Source: Ficedula albicollis
Taxonomy: Eukaryota; Chordata; Aves; Passeriformes; Muscicapidae
Assembly (NCBI RefSeq): GCF_000247815.1
Contig: NC_021674.1
Location: 11,976,324-12,040,323 of the forward strand
Direction: 5' to 3'
Length of the DNA: 64,000 nt
Shown: positions 28,451 to 41,182 of the stretch, piece by piece
Position numbering within the stretch: the stretch's first letter is position 1
Layout of the letters: each line of letters opens with the position of its first letter
The notes under the pieces: model-generated
What the model saw: only the letters and a program-made list of their open reading frames with translations
The model's database searches: none
What the model was told of the DNA's origin: nothing
Program-made: the position numbers and the translations under genes

Positions 28451-30996
28451 TGACAAATTCTGCTGAAGTGAGGCTCAGAGTTACAGGTCTGAGACACACA
28501 GCTCTGCTTGTGCCAGTACACAAACACATCATCATGAGCTAGCTCTCATTGCATAGAAAACCAACCAAATCTTCTTACTAAAATCCTAGAGCTGAGTTCT
28601 GGCCTTGGAAGACACAGCCTGGTAAGAGTTTCATTAAGATCACACATATCTAGCTGAGGTTCAAGTCTCCAAATGGATGCCTTAGGGAAGGAACAGGCCT
28701 TCTCCTGCTGTCCTAACTTACACAGGGCCATCTTAGCACGGAGCAATCCAAACAGCATTCATAGAATTGGAAGAAAACTGATCTCAGCTACCATGGGGAG
28801 TCAAAGCAGGTGCCTGACAGCTTCTCTGTTGCAGATCATATGGAATTAGAAAAATGAAAAAAAAAGAGAAAGATCAATATAATAAATTTATTCTTCACGG
28901 TTCTCTGCTCCCATTCCACTTTGGTGATGGACAGAAGAATCAGCAACAGTGACTGGAATTTCAAGTGGCAACACTGAAAATGTAGCCAGCTGTCTCCTCT
29001 GCAGATTCCACTTTTCTCCTACCATTTTGTCTCCTTCTACCCCAGTTTTAGAAGTCCCTTTCCTAAGAGGGAAACCTAAGAGGGGCTTGAGAGACCCTGG
29101 AAGGTCCCCTAGGCCCTCCCCCTGTAGAGGAACCCCCTTGCCAGCCAGACTCCCTGTTCCCAAGCCACTCTCCTGAGAGCTTCAGGGAGTTTGGCTCCTG
29201 GAGAAGAACATCTCTGTGTTTAATAGCTCACAATTAACTTTTCTTCTTCCACATTGCCTGACACAGAGAGTTCTGAATAAATTTCTCATTTCAGCTAATT
29301 GTTGAGTTCTCCACAGATGTCAAAATAAAACAACTTTGTAATGTGTGGAAGATCAAGCATGATTAAAGTATATCACCATGAAAATGAAATTTGTCCTTCT
29401 CAGACCAAATGAGGGACATTTAGGATCAGAAAGTGCAGCATTCACACACTGCATTGTTTTTAAAAACAATGACAAATCCAAAATAATTCACTTTTAATAA
29501 TAATTCATTTTTTCCCCCATTAAAAATATAGATCAAAGCCACCATGTTTTCATAAAAGAATTTGCTTTAAAAAAAAATGGCAATTTTTGATGGCAAAATC
29601 TGCTGTCTGGAAAGTTTCCCATTTAGCTACAGGTGGAATGCACTGTGAGATGCTGCATTTTAGAAGTGCTGACAGAAACTAACCTGGTTTCTGCTCTCTT
29701 CCTCCCATACATACAACCTGCTGTTCTGCACTTCACCTCTTTCAGGAACTGTGGGATCATTTAGGAGAGAATTGCAGATTCCCATGATGATTCTTTTTAT
29801 TGATTTTGCCAACTAAGGAACTCAGCTATTCCTTCAGGGGCAGTACAAGGGGTAGGTGATAACAGAGTCAACACCACTGAGCAGTTTTAGCAGGCACAAC
29901 ATCATCTAGGTTGCAGAGTCAGTATTTCACAGGAGAGGCTGATGGAGGCTGCTTTCTTTTTCCTGGAATGTTCCCTGCTCAAAACTGAGGGGCAGAAGTG
30001 CTCCATTCTTCAGAGAACATGTAATTTCCCCTTGTGCTTGAACCCAAAATCTGTATTCCCTACATCCCTGTTTGATTTTCCTACAGGTGCAAACACTGTG
30101 GGTGAATAATAAAGGTGTGTGCTGGACCTTAAGGGACAATAATTAAAGGGGATTAAGGGATGCAATCTAAAATGCTAAACTTGCAGTCTCTGCTGATAAA
30201 CATTACCCCTAACTCATGTTGGTACAAAATATCACTAAACCAGTGAGATTTGCTGTAAAAAATGCCTTTTTATGGTCAGACATCCAAATTTTGTCCTTCC
30301 TTGATGGATAGTCATTAAAGTAGTCTTTTATTTTTTTGACAGAAGGAAAAATGGGAATATTCAGGACTGTTATCTCTGCCTAGTGGAGCTATACAGATTT
30401 AATCAGCTCCCATCATCTAAGCAGCACAACTTCTTCCAAGGATCCAAATGGTGCAGGCTGCATCACTATGCTTATTAAAGAGCCTGACTAGGTCTTCATA
30501 AGGATTAGTAGGGAGACTGCCAAAGATACCTAAATAATTTAGCAGCACAGGTCATTAAGGATAAGAAATTTCCTTCTGGAAAACCTGAAGCACTTCTGAA
30601 ACATCCCACTGAAGATTATTAAGTCCACTGCCCCAGACAGGGCAGTTCTGCTGTGTCCCATGAAGAAAATATTTTTTAAAACTGTGCATTCCCAAAGGCC
30701 ATTCAGTTGTGCTGTTGAGTCACTTCTCCCTGACCATCTGAATGAAGCATTCCTATTTTTTTAAACAAACCATCCTCTTTCACAACTGTGCATTACTCCA
30801 TAAACATGGTGATGTGCACATAAATGCTAGGAATGGCCACAAATGCTGAAATTGGTCAGCAGATGTTTTCTGACTTATGAACATGCAGCCATGTTGAAAT
30901 GAGTGACATCCCATCATCACCCACTGGGAGTCAGAAGATGATGGACACACTTTGCTCTGATCATCCAGAGCACAGAGAGAAGAACAAGGGCACTTA
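28451..30996. other. Intergenic DNA, no gene seen
   Basis: Between a CR1 fragment and LTR C. No RNA gene, repeat family or coding exon was recognised. Confidence 0.6.
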
Positions 30997-31001
30997 AGGA
31001 G

Positions 31002-31714
31002 TGTCCTGATTTGAAAGATGTTTGTTAAAAAAGGCAGGAGCCTCTCTTGAAACGGAGAATGTAAAGCCCCTCCCTCAAAATTATTATAATTTTGAAATTA
31101 AGGAGCTCTCAGGCAAAGATATGGGAATAGGAATAACAGTTCTTTAACTATGAAAATTAAATAAAAATACAGTAATACAAAACAACAAAAAACCACTGAC
31201 AGAGTCAGAAAACAACCTGACACCCCGTCAGGGTGTTGGTAACACTCTGATTAACTGGTGGCTGCAGCCCTCCTGCAGTGACAGATGTGGTTCTGTTGAA
31301 GCAGTGGTCCTGTAGAAGGGTGCAGTTTTCCTCCAGAGGCCCCGTGACTATGTAGAAGGGTCTGATTTTCCTCTGGAATCCAGCAGAAAAAAGGCTGCTC
31401 TGATGTTCCAGGTCTTCAGATTTTATCTAGGTAGGAAATGCTTGGCTCCTCCCCCTAGGTGGAGCATCTCACAATAGGATGATGTAATTTTATCAGTCAC
31501 GCACTGGAACTCAGTGGCCATTAACAGAAGATACCTCCCTGGAAGAAGGATGGGTTGTGGAAAAGATGAAGAACACAGTCCCACCTGTTTTTTAACAGAT
31601 GGCCCATTAGCGGAGGATATCTCCTCTGGAGGTAAGGATCACTGCCCCACCTGGTTTCACAGATGATGATAGAATACATACTTTCAGTTACATTCTGCTT
31701 TGCAAGCCAAGACA
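31002..31714 (-). mobile_element. Solo LTR, ERVL-like (LTR C), most complete copy
   Basis: Minus-strand LTR. The plus-strand left edge is TGTCCTGATTTGAAAG and the right edge is GCAAGCCAAGACA. The perfect 5-bp target-site duplication AGGAG lies at 30997-31001 and 31715-31719. At 713 bp it is the fullest family member here and shows what belongs where LTR A has C's. It carries a short internal near-duplication around 31310-31380 (TGTAGAAGGGT followed by TTTTCCTC, twice) that is single in LTR B. Confidence 0.88.
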
Positions 31715-31719
31715 AGGAG

Positions 31720-34399
31720 AGATGCCAAATCTCCTCTTTCACGGCTCCTAATTCAGAGGGAAAAAAGACACCATCCTTTTGCTGTCAGAGTGATGGGGTT
31801 TCAGGCAGAATAGATGGGAAAAGAAATTTTCTGGCTGTAGGGAGCTAAGTGTCTCATAGAACTGATTTTTCTGTTATTGGGTGATGCTCTGACTCCCATG
31901 CATACAGGTAGAGATCCAGCAAGGATCAATAGGTTGCTTAGCTGAGCATAAAAGAGAAAATTAATGTGGCCTTGGGGATGTGTAGGAAAATTACCCAAGA
32001 AAATAAATGTTGCAAAGGAAGCAATTCTACCTGCTGCTAAAGTAACCCTGGCAGTGGAAAGGAGCCTTGCTTCTTTCAGGGACGCCTGAATTTCTCCCAA
32101 GGTGCATTGCATCAGTGGTAGTAGATGGAAGGAGCAATCTGTGCCTAGCAGAATTATTTCCTTCCTGCTTGTTTTGGCAAGGCATAAATCTCTTCTCTAT
32201 TACCTGAGGTATGTCTCCTCATTGAATCAGGGAGCCCTTCAATTCAGCAACAACATTCATTTATCCTCTTTTTCCATGTGTCCAGTGCACAGGAAGCAGA
32301 ACAGCTGGGAGCTGCAGCAGCAGTCCCAGGTCAGGGTGAGCTGTCCCTGTTGGCAGTTCCCACCTCCAGAGACTTGGGCTGCCAAAGGAGATGCCTGTTC
32401 TCTGTACCACCTTCCACCTGGATTAAACTGAAGGGCTCATTGTACATTAGGGCACATGGAATCTAGTCTGGTATTTCCACAAAGTGATGTGAGAAGAGGG
32501 AAAACTGCCATCACACCCTTCCCATCCCTCATATTTCTCCCCTTCTCTCGGTCCTATTCTCCAGCACTTCCACCTTCCTCAACAAATCCTGCATAGGATC
32601 TCCAATGGAAACCATTCCCCTAAGGGAAGATGGGATACACTACCTGAGGATGTCGAGTGTCTCTGGCAGCAAGAGTTTCTCTCCTCAACCTGTCCAGTGA
32701 ATGTTAAATTATGTTGCTGTCTTGGAAAGTTTTTTAACTTACCTGAAAGTTTTCAGTAGAATACAAAAGAAGCAAATCCTCCTCTCCCTCCAACCTTTTA
32801 TTTTATTTTCTTTAGCATTTTCAAGTTTCTGTGTTTGAAACTTGAAACTTCTTCCTCATACAACTGTATTAGGTGCTTCAGTCACCCCGAGGGTAAAAGA
32901 TGCTCTTTTTTTAATAAACATTTTAGATTGTTTAAGCAATTTGTTCCAAAGACTTCACGCAGTGAGTGAGGTTTTGTTTCTTGTCCTCTTCCCTGGTGGT
33001 GCTCTGATCATTCTTCTCATAAACTCATTTCTTGGTTCAAATGAAGTGAAATGACATGGGAAATAAGCTGGGATCTCTACATTGTTTGTAATTGAGTTGA
33101 TACAAATATTTGATAGTTCTGAAACTCAGTCATTTGAGCAGATTGCAGAGTATTTCTCAATACTCACACAGAAACTGATTTTTTTCCTTCAGAGCTGCCC
33201 TCTTGAGAGCCTTCACTCTAAAGTTTCAGCAAATTGACACAAAACGTTCAAAACATAACTTAGCAGAGTGGGTTTTTTCGTCTATTTTTTAATCTAGACT
33301 GTCTTTCAAGACTTGAATTTCTCCTTAAATTATTTAGGACTTTTGTCAAGATCCACTTTTCTGAAGAAATGTTATTTGTTTACTCTGTTCTGTTGAAGGG
33401 CCTTTTTGTTGTTGAGGGGAGAACTGCACTAATTAGGACTTCAAAATAAATATTTTTTGCCAATGGTTTCCCAATAGAAATGATATGACAAGGAAGTCTG
33501 ACTTATGAGGGAAATTAGATGTATTCTCTGAAGAATAGCTCCCATGTGACTCTCTGGCAATTTCATCAAATAACTGTATTTCCATATACTCATACAAAAA
33601 TCAAATAAAGGTTTTAATTTTACCAACATTCTCCATTTTCATTAAGACAGTTTCCAATAAGAAGAAAAAACCAGACACTTTCTGTGGGCAAGGCAAGCAA
33701 GAAATTTTGGAGCAACTTCGGGGCAACACAGCTGATATGCAATAAAGTAATGTGAAACCTTCTTCTGACAGGCAGGAATTATTGCCAGCACCCTGGTCCT
33801 CCAGTTAGGTGGTTACCACCTTCCTGCTGTTTTAAAGGAGATATTATACCTCTGGGAGAAAGTGGCCCCTGTGGCCACATAAATTTTTCAACTTACAACG
33901 ACCTATTAAGTAGGGCAATATTTTACAATACATATATTTTACAGTGTGTGCATTGTAAAAGAACAACATGTGGATATATATATAACAATCTTGAAATTAT
34001 CTCTCTTGGTGGGATTTACTTAAAATAAAAGAAAGCTAAAAATTTAGAGGCACAGTTTGCTGTGGATGCTGGTCCAGAGTGTGGAGTGGCTGGTGGTTGT
34101 TGTGAAGCTACAAGAGACTTTTCCTGCTCTGAAAACCTTTCAGGCATACTGTGCACAGAACCCTGAATATTGTATCAAGTGTCATCATTGTGACATCATT
34201 AGAGATGAGAAATGTCAACACAGGGAGGTGATGTGACCAGGAGCACACCAAAATTCAGTGGCAAAATAGTGACCCTGGCCCAAAGGCAAACAGCACACCC
34301 CCAGTACCCACCAGAAGGCTGCTGAGGAGGCAGAGCCCCACTTCCTCCTGATCCATAGAAACAACAGAAATTAGCTGAAATTATAGATTCTAGCTGGAT
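31720..34399. other. Intergenic DNA, no gene seen
   Basis: Between LTR C and a CR1 fragment. Several T-rich stretches (for example near 32905 and 33180) but no recognisable element. Confidence 0.6.
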
Positions 34400-34530
34400 T
34401 TAAGGGAAAATACCTTATTGTAAGGATATTCAAGCACTGGAATGGGTTGTCCAGAGAGCTGGTAAAATTTCTGTTCATGGAGAACTTCAAGTCACAACAG
34501 GACAAAGTCCAAAGCACCCTGGTTTGAATT
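34400..34530 (+). mobile_element. CR1 LINE fragment
   Basis: CAAGCACTGGAATGGGTTGT, CCAGAGAGCTGGTAAA and a TTCATGGAGAACTTCAAG-like continuation match the CR1 3' region in forward orientation, diverged and truncated at both ends. Confidence 0.65.
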
Positions 34531-35299
34531 CACAGTTGACCCATTCTGCTCAAGAGGTTTCCACCAAACTAAATGAGCCTCTGATCTGGTGCAGCATGTT
34601 AACCTCGCTGCTCTCCTGGTTTTTTCCCTTATTTTTTTTTGTGCTTGTGCTCTTCTCTCTGCCTGTGCTTGGGTTCCCAGATGGTGATCAATACAGGTCA
34701 AGAGCTAAGCCAACAGTTCTTTGCAGAAATAAGAAGAAATATTTGCTTATTTCTGCTGCTGCTGAAACCACATCATAACACAGTTCCTCTTTCATTGATA
34801 ATTAAGAAGAGTCTGCACCAGGTACACAAAGCTGATAAGTTGGTGAACAAGCTGCTGTCAAATGGATTTGTACTGTTGGTAATTATGGTTGTGATTGATG
34901 AGTTGAATGAATTCTGCTTATAAAATTGAGACAGCTTCTGGAAGCACATCACAGGCATGTCATCATCTTCTGCACTTTATAAAGTGTTACAACTGGCAGC
35001 AAAGGTATAATGTACACCACTGCTCAGAAAAAGGGCTAGACTTGCATGAAGCCAGGAAACCAGAAAAGTAGGAAAATAATGCTCATTCTACTGGAAAAAA
35101 ACCACAGAGAAGAGGAGCTGGAGAAGTTGTCCACACTACAGTGTACCTCTGCACCACAGTAGGGAAGAGCTGACACCACCCATAGTGGCAAAACACAGCC
35201 TCAGAGCTCCTGGTGCTCAGTACCCTTCATAGGGCACAGAGGAAGCCTCCTGAGGCTGGTAAGGTCACAGGGCACATAATGGCCTTAAACTGAAGCAGG
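34531..35299. other. Intergenic DNA between two CR1 fragments
   Basis: No gene or repeat recognised. It may include badly decayed CR1 sequence, since the flanking fragments share orientation. Confidence 0.5.
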
Positions 35300-35523
35300 G
35301 TCAACTTGGACTAGAAAGAACTAAGTTTTTTATGATGAGGATGGTGAAACACTGGAACAGGTAGAGGTTGTAGCTGCCCTGTCTCTGGAAACATTCAAGG
35401 TCAAGCTGGACAGGGCTCTGAGCAACCTGGTCTCAGTAAAGATGTCCCTGCTTATTGCAGGGGTGTTCAGAGAGGTGGTCCTTAAAGGTCCCTTCCAACC
35501 CAGACTGTTCTGTAATTCTCTAA
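35300..35523 (+). mobile_element. CR1 LINE 3' fragment
   Basis: GAAACACTGGAACAGGTAGA, AGCTGGACAGGGCTCTGAGC, AGGTCCCTTCCAACCCAGAC and the terminal TGTTCTGTAATTCTCT are the forward-strand 3' end of CR1. Confidence 0.8.
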
Positions 35524-38500
35524 TGAAGTCACCTGCCAGAAACTCTTCCCTTGAAAAAAATCCTCCCCCTCTCAAGAGGATTTATCCTTTGCAAGAGTGA
35601 AATAGCACTGGGAAGGCATCACCATCCCAAATTATTTTCAAACACCTTCACAGCTGCATCCTTCTGCAGTCAGCTCCTTCAGCATAGTTTGCTGTAAACG
35701 CCCTACTCACATGCAGCTCAGAGCCTGGCTTCTGCTCCCTGATCTGTGCCACTTCCCAGGCCAGCATGCACTGTGAATCCTGAAATTAAACAGATCACTC
35801 ACAACTGGCTTTCTGTGGAGCAGTCATGCTTAAATTGGCTTTCCCTAAGTGTTCAGCCAGTGTGCTGCTGGCTTTTGCAGGAAATGAGTCAAAATCAATG
35901 CCTGGTATGTTGAAATGAAATCCAGCTTTTGAACATTTGCAGGAAGAAATCAGAGATGGCTGAGCTGCTCAGGAGCACTCTGGCACGCTTGAATCTAGCC
36001 CCTGCAGTCCAGAGTTGGAAGAACCCACAGCTCCCTGGAGGGCATCAGAGATAGGGCATAGTAGACCTGCATAACTTCAGCTTTGGCAAAAACTATAATG
36101 GCACAGATCAGGGACTCTGATCCCCATTCACGGGGAATATCAACCACATCCCAACCCTTGGCATGTGGAGCTGCTAAGATTTCAACCTCCACAGATGGGA
36201 AGTAGCACATCGTGTTACAGCTGCTGTTTTGGTGCCACACACTCATTAGTGTGAGGGTGGGTAATGCCATGTGCACAAAGGCAGGAACATGTCAGGAGCA
36301 CGTTGCACAGCCAGCTGTAGGAGGTGAGTTTATGACTCAAAACTCTGGGTAGCTTAGGCTATAAAATTCCCAGGATTTGGGGTTTTTTAAAGTGAAGGTC
36401 CATATCTAATAGAAAATGGAGAAAAGCCTTTTATACCTTTGCAGAAAATGGCTGCACAGCAAAGGGGCTCCTGCAAAAATGAGTTTGGTGTGAAAAAGAG
36501 AGATGACCACCTTTTTTACATTCCCCTTTCTTCTCAAGCCTTGGACCTTCCTTGATTTTCTTCTGCAGGAAGAAAAGCTCCCTTTTGAGCATTACTGTTA
36601 CTGCCCCATCTTCCCCCCATGGAGCAGATCAAAATGCACATCCATGGCTTGGCTTTTGGGCTTTTCCTTATGGTAAGCTCAAGAGAAGTCACATTGTTCT
36701 CTGCTTATTAGGTAGGATGCACCAAGGGGCAGCTTTGAAAGTGAGTGAGGCAAAAAGCTGAAGCAGCACTCAGTTGGAAATACTGCACAGGGACAGAAAC
36801 CACAGGGCTGGAGGGATTCCACAAAGGATGAGACATCAGCAAGGTGCAAAAATGTGGAGCAGTCACTCAGCTGTGGGAGGGAAAGCCAGAGAGAATTCAG
36901 GACTACATGGAGAGCTGCAGGAACAGAACAACCCATGCCTTCCTTTAGTTGTGGAACAACCAATACAAACAACCCTGACCGTCCAGTGGAAGCTTGGATG
37001 ATCCAATTTGCAGTGAGAATGTAATTCATTAGAAGCAGGAAGGAAAAAGGATGCATCATCAATTTTATGGATATAATGTGATTTTGAGGGTGCTGACATG
37101 AATCTCAAATTGCATGAAATTTGTTCAGTAGAACTGGGTAGGTCAGAGTGATTCAGGTGTTTCATTTCACCTTTTCCTTATGCAAGTGCATCCATTCTTC
37201 TCTTTGAACGGAGACTCTTATTTCATATTTTAATGGAATAATAGAAAGAGCTAAATAACCTGAAAGTTATATGAACTATTTTATCAAGAGAAATCCAAGG
37301 GGCCCAAGGTATAATGAGAACTTGAATAACAGCAAAAAGCACTTATTTTACCTCAGCAGTGACCCCAACACACCAGGTTCCTCAGAGCAACAAGAGCTAG
37401 AGCCCTGAAGGACTCTGTCCTGCAGAAAATGTTCTGGTTTGTGCTGATAAAATGAGAGCATTAGTGCATGAAGCTTGTAGAGATGGAGCAAAAATCCCTC
37501 AAAAGGATGAATGCTGCATGACAGCCAGAGACAGAACAAAATCTCATTCCCTATTCATCACTGTGGGTCTATTTTCTATGAGCTAATGCTGGTTCAGGTA
37601 ATAACCAAAGGTGGTGGGAGGGACAGAAAAGCTTCCTCTTCTTCCCCTTCACAAAGTTTATGAATTTATATAATAAAGAAGTTTATGAATTATGGGATGT
37701 CTGTCTGTAACAAAAGTGGCACCTTAGACTTGTGATCATCTCTTCATAGTTTTCATTTTGAAATCAAATTAAGCAGGAAACTGTTATTATTGCTAATAAT
37801 TTATTTGCAATTAATACATCAAGATGTTTTTCAGTTCAGTGTCTCACTTCAGAACAAAAAGCAAAAGTTGCAAACCATCTGCCTTCCACTTGAAGCTCTT
37901 GGGAAAAACTCCCCTAGGCCTGAGAGGAACAATGCTTTCAAACCCATCTCAGCTGACACCCTGACACATTCTGCACTGGGCAGAATTAAGAACACCATTG
38001 TCCAAAAGCCAAATGTTTTCATCAAGATGAGAATTAAATAATGTGAAATCAATACCACATTGTCAAACTTCTGCCTCCAAGAACATTCCTTCCAGGTCTA
38101 ACCTACAGCTGGCCAGGGGTTCACTCTTCAAACACTTGCACTAAACACCTGCATGTGGCATTACTCAATTTCCTTCCTGAACAACATGAGAGGAACATCT
38201 GTGTTTTTCCCCAAGGCAGTGATTCATGATCCCGTCTCTTGTGCTGCAGCTGCTTAGGAATGACATGCAGACAAAAAGGAGCAGAGAGGGAAAAGCAAGA
38301 GGTAGAAAGGCTGTGAATTCCTGTTGGGTTGTGTTTTCCAGCAGTCCTGATTGAAAAGTAACTTCTCTCCATAAATTGGAGGCACAATTGTGCTGAGAAG
38401 GATGTATTCAGAAAGAAAAGCCAATTTCAAGTCAGAGAGCTTGAACCACACTCCCATTTTTCAATAACTTCTTCATCTGATAGTCTCCAGAATCAACCAG

Positions 38501-39284
38501 GAAAAAGAAAGAAAACAAGTAATACCAAAAAAACCCCAAAACAACATTTCAGCTCCAGATTCTCTGCACAAAGATCTCTAAGATTTCTGACAACTGTCAG
38601 CATGTCTGTCTCATCAAGGAGAAGCAGAAAAACTTTTAAGCAAAGATATCAAGTGATCCAATTCCCTGAATGTTTAACTCCTCTGATTAAGCACTCAAGG
38701 CTGAGGCTCTGAGGGTTTATTTATCCTAGGGTGGAGGAGCCAATTAAATATCTGATGCTTCTGCAGTGTGTCAGGGAGGGTGTCACTCCCAGCTAGCCTC
38801 AGTTACCAGCATTTGTAGCCAACAAAAGGAATGAAAAATGCAGTCTTTGAAAAGCAAAGCAGAAAACGATAGATGGGGAAGAAGCCAGGAAAATGCAGAC
38901 AGGAAACAGCAGCAATCTGTCCTCTCTACCTGTCTGCACAGGGCTGCAAAAAAATGGGGATGGAGTGACACTGGCTTTACTGGAAAGGAATTTTCAGCCC
39001 CATGAGCAGCAGTGGGTGTGGCAGGAGATGACAGCTCTTGGCTTGCCCCAGTTTTCACTCCTGCTTTCATCCCCAGTGTGGGCAGGCCCTTTACTGGGCT
39101 GCAGCCTGAAGCCCTGAGCTCTCAGCTGCCAGTCCCTGGCTGAGACTCAGCTGTGCAGCAGAGAATAGATCTGTATCCCCAGCCAAGGTCTTTCACCATC
39201 TGAGAGACATCCATCCTGGTGTTACCCTCACATGGCTCTTCCCAGGAAGATTTGCATGGATCTGTTTTGCATACATCTTCCACA
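35524..39284. other. Intergenic DNA, no gene seen
   Basis: Between two forward CR1 fragments. A 127-codon minus frame at 36679-37062 resembles no known protein. Nothing else stands out. Confidence 0.6.
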
Positions 39285-39568
39285 GGTGCCAGGAGGATGG
39301 AGCGAGGCTCTGCGTGATGATGCTCAGCAAAAGGATGAGAAGCAAAAGGCAGTAATTGGAATGCAGGAAGTTCCACCTGAACATGAGGAAGAACAGGTTG
39401 CCCAGAGAGGTCGTGAAGTCTCCCTCACTGAAATATTAATACAATATTCAAGAACTGTCTGGAGGCAATCTTGTGCAATGTGTAAGAGGATGAACCTGCT
39501 CGAGCAGGGAGGTTGGACCAGATGACCCACTGTGGTCTCTTCCAACCTATCCTATTCTGTGATTCTAT
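39285..39568 (+). mobile_element. CR1 LINE 3' fragment
   Basis: GAGGATGGAGCGAGGCTCTG, AAGTTCCACCTGAACATGAG, CAGGTTGCCCAGAGAGG and TTGGACCAGATGACC, ending TATTCTGTGATTCTATT with the CR1 terminal octamer. It is one of the better-preserved copies in the window. Confidence 0.88.
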
Positions 39569-39817
39569 TTGTCTGCCCCTCTAAGACATCTGAGTGTTGC
39601 TTTGTTCTCCCCTACAACAGCATCTCCTGACTGGAGGAACCTTCTGAAAACATCCAAACCAGATCAAGAGGAATGTGAATCCTCACTGGCTCTTCTTGCT
39701 TCCTCACTACTCAAACATCCTTAGAGCAAGTTTGCAAAAGCACAGAAGAGATAATTAATTGCACATTCTCATGTGCACAGCAGATGCTACTAATTTGTTC
39801 AGTGTAAAACTTTTAAA

Positions 39818-40551
<734 letters not shown>

Positions 40552-41065
40552 GTTCTGCATCTATTTATGGAAAAGAACCTATGCTGCCTGAAATTATTAT
40601 TTTTCTTTAAGGGGAATGAATAAAGCCTACCCTAAATAATTTTTTTAACTCCCTGGGAAAGCATCTCAGCAATTTACATTCAGATATTCATTGGAAATTG
40701 CTGAGGCATCAGCCGCACTACCTAACAAAAACAATCCTAACATTTCATGAAAGTGTGTAGGTGGAAAGATGCAGATACTGTACAGCACAATTAATTTCTT
40801 CAAGCAGTAAAATGACCCATGTTTCATAAGGGTCAGATTGAAAAAATTAGGAAATGTTGCTCTGCAAACCCTGAAAATTATATTATGATGAGGCAGTTTA
40901 TTCTGTGGTTGCCAGAACAAATTGAAAGTTACATATTAACAAAACTGCCCTGACAAGTAAGAGCTCAGCTCCTGTGTAATCACACCAGTAAGTATTTACA
41001 TCTACCAGCAGGTCCCAAATGAGTCTGGGGTTATTATTTTGGTTAACAGAGGAACACCACATTAC
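40552..41065. other. Intergenic DNA, no gene seen
   Basis: AT-rich sequence after the poly-C/poly-A block, before a CR1 fragment. No element identified. Confidence 0.6.
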
Positions 41066-41182
41066 CACAGAATGGGTTTTTGGTTTGGAAGGGACTTAGA
41101 AGGCCATCTAGTCCAACCCCATGCAGGGACATTTCCCACTAGATCAGGTTGCTCATAGCCCTATCCAGCCTGACTTTGAATT
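41066..41182 (-). mobile_element. CR1 LINE 3' fragment
   Basis: CACAGAATGGGTTTTTGGTT, GGAAGGGACTTAGAAGGCCA, TCTAGTCCAACCCCATGCAG and AGATCAGGTTGCTCATAGCC are the reverse complement of the CR1 3' end; the copy stops abruptly on the right. Confidence 0.85.

Noticed and set aside
22478..31714. LTRs B and C as the two ends of one provirus
   Set aside because: Each has its own different 5-bp target-site duplication (GTGGG and AGGAG), so they are separate solo LTR insertions; no retroviral coding sequence lies between them.
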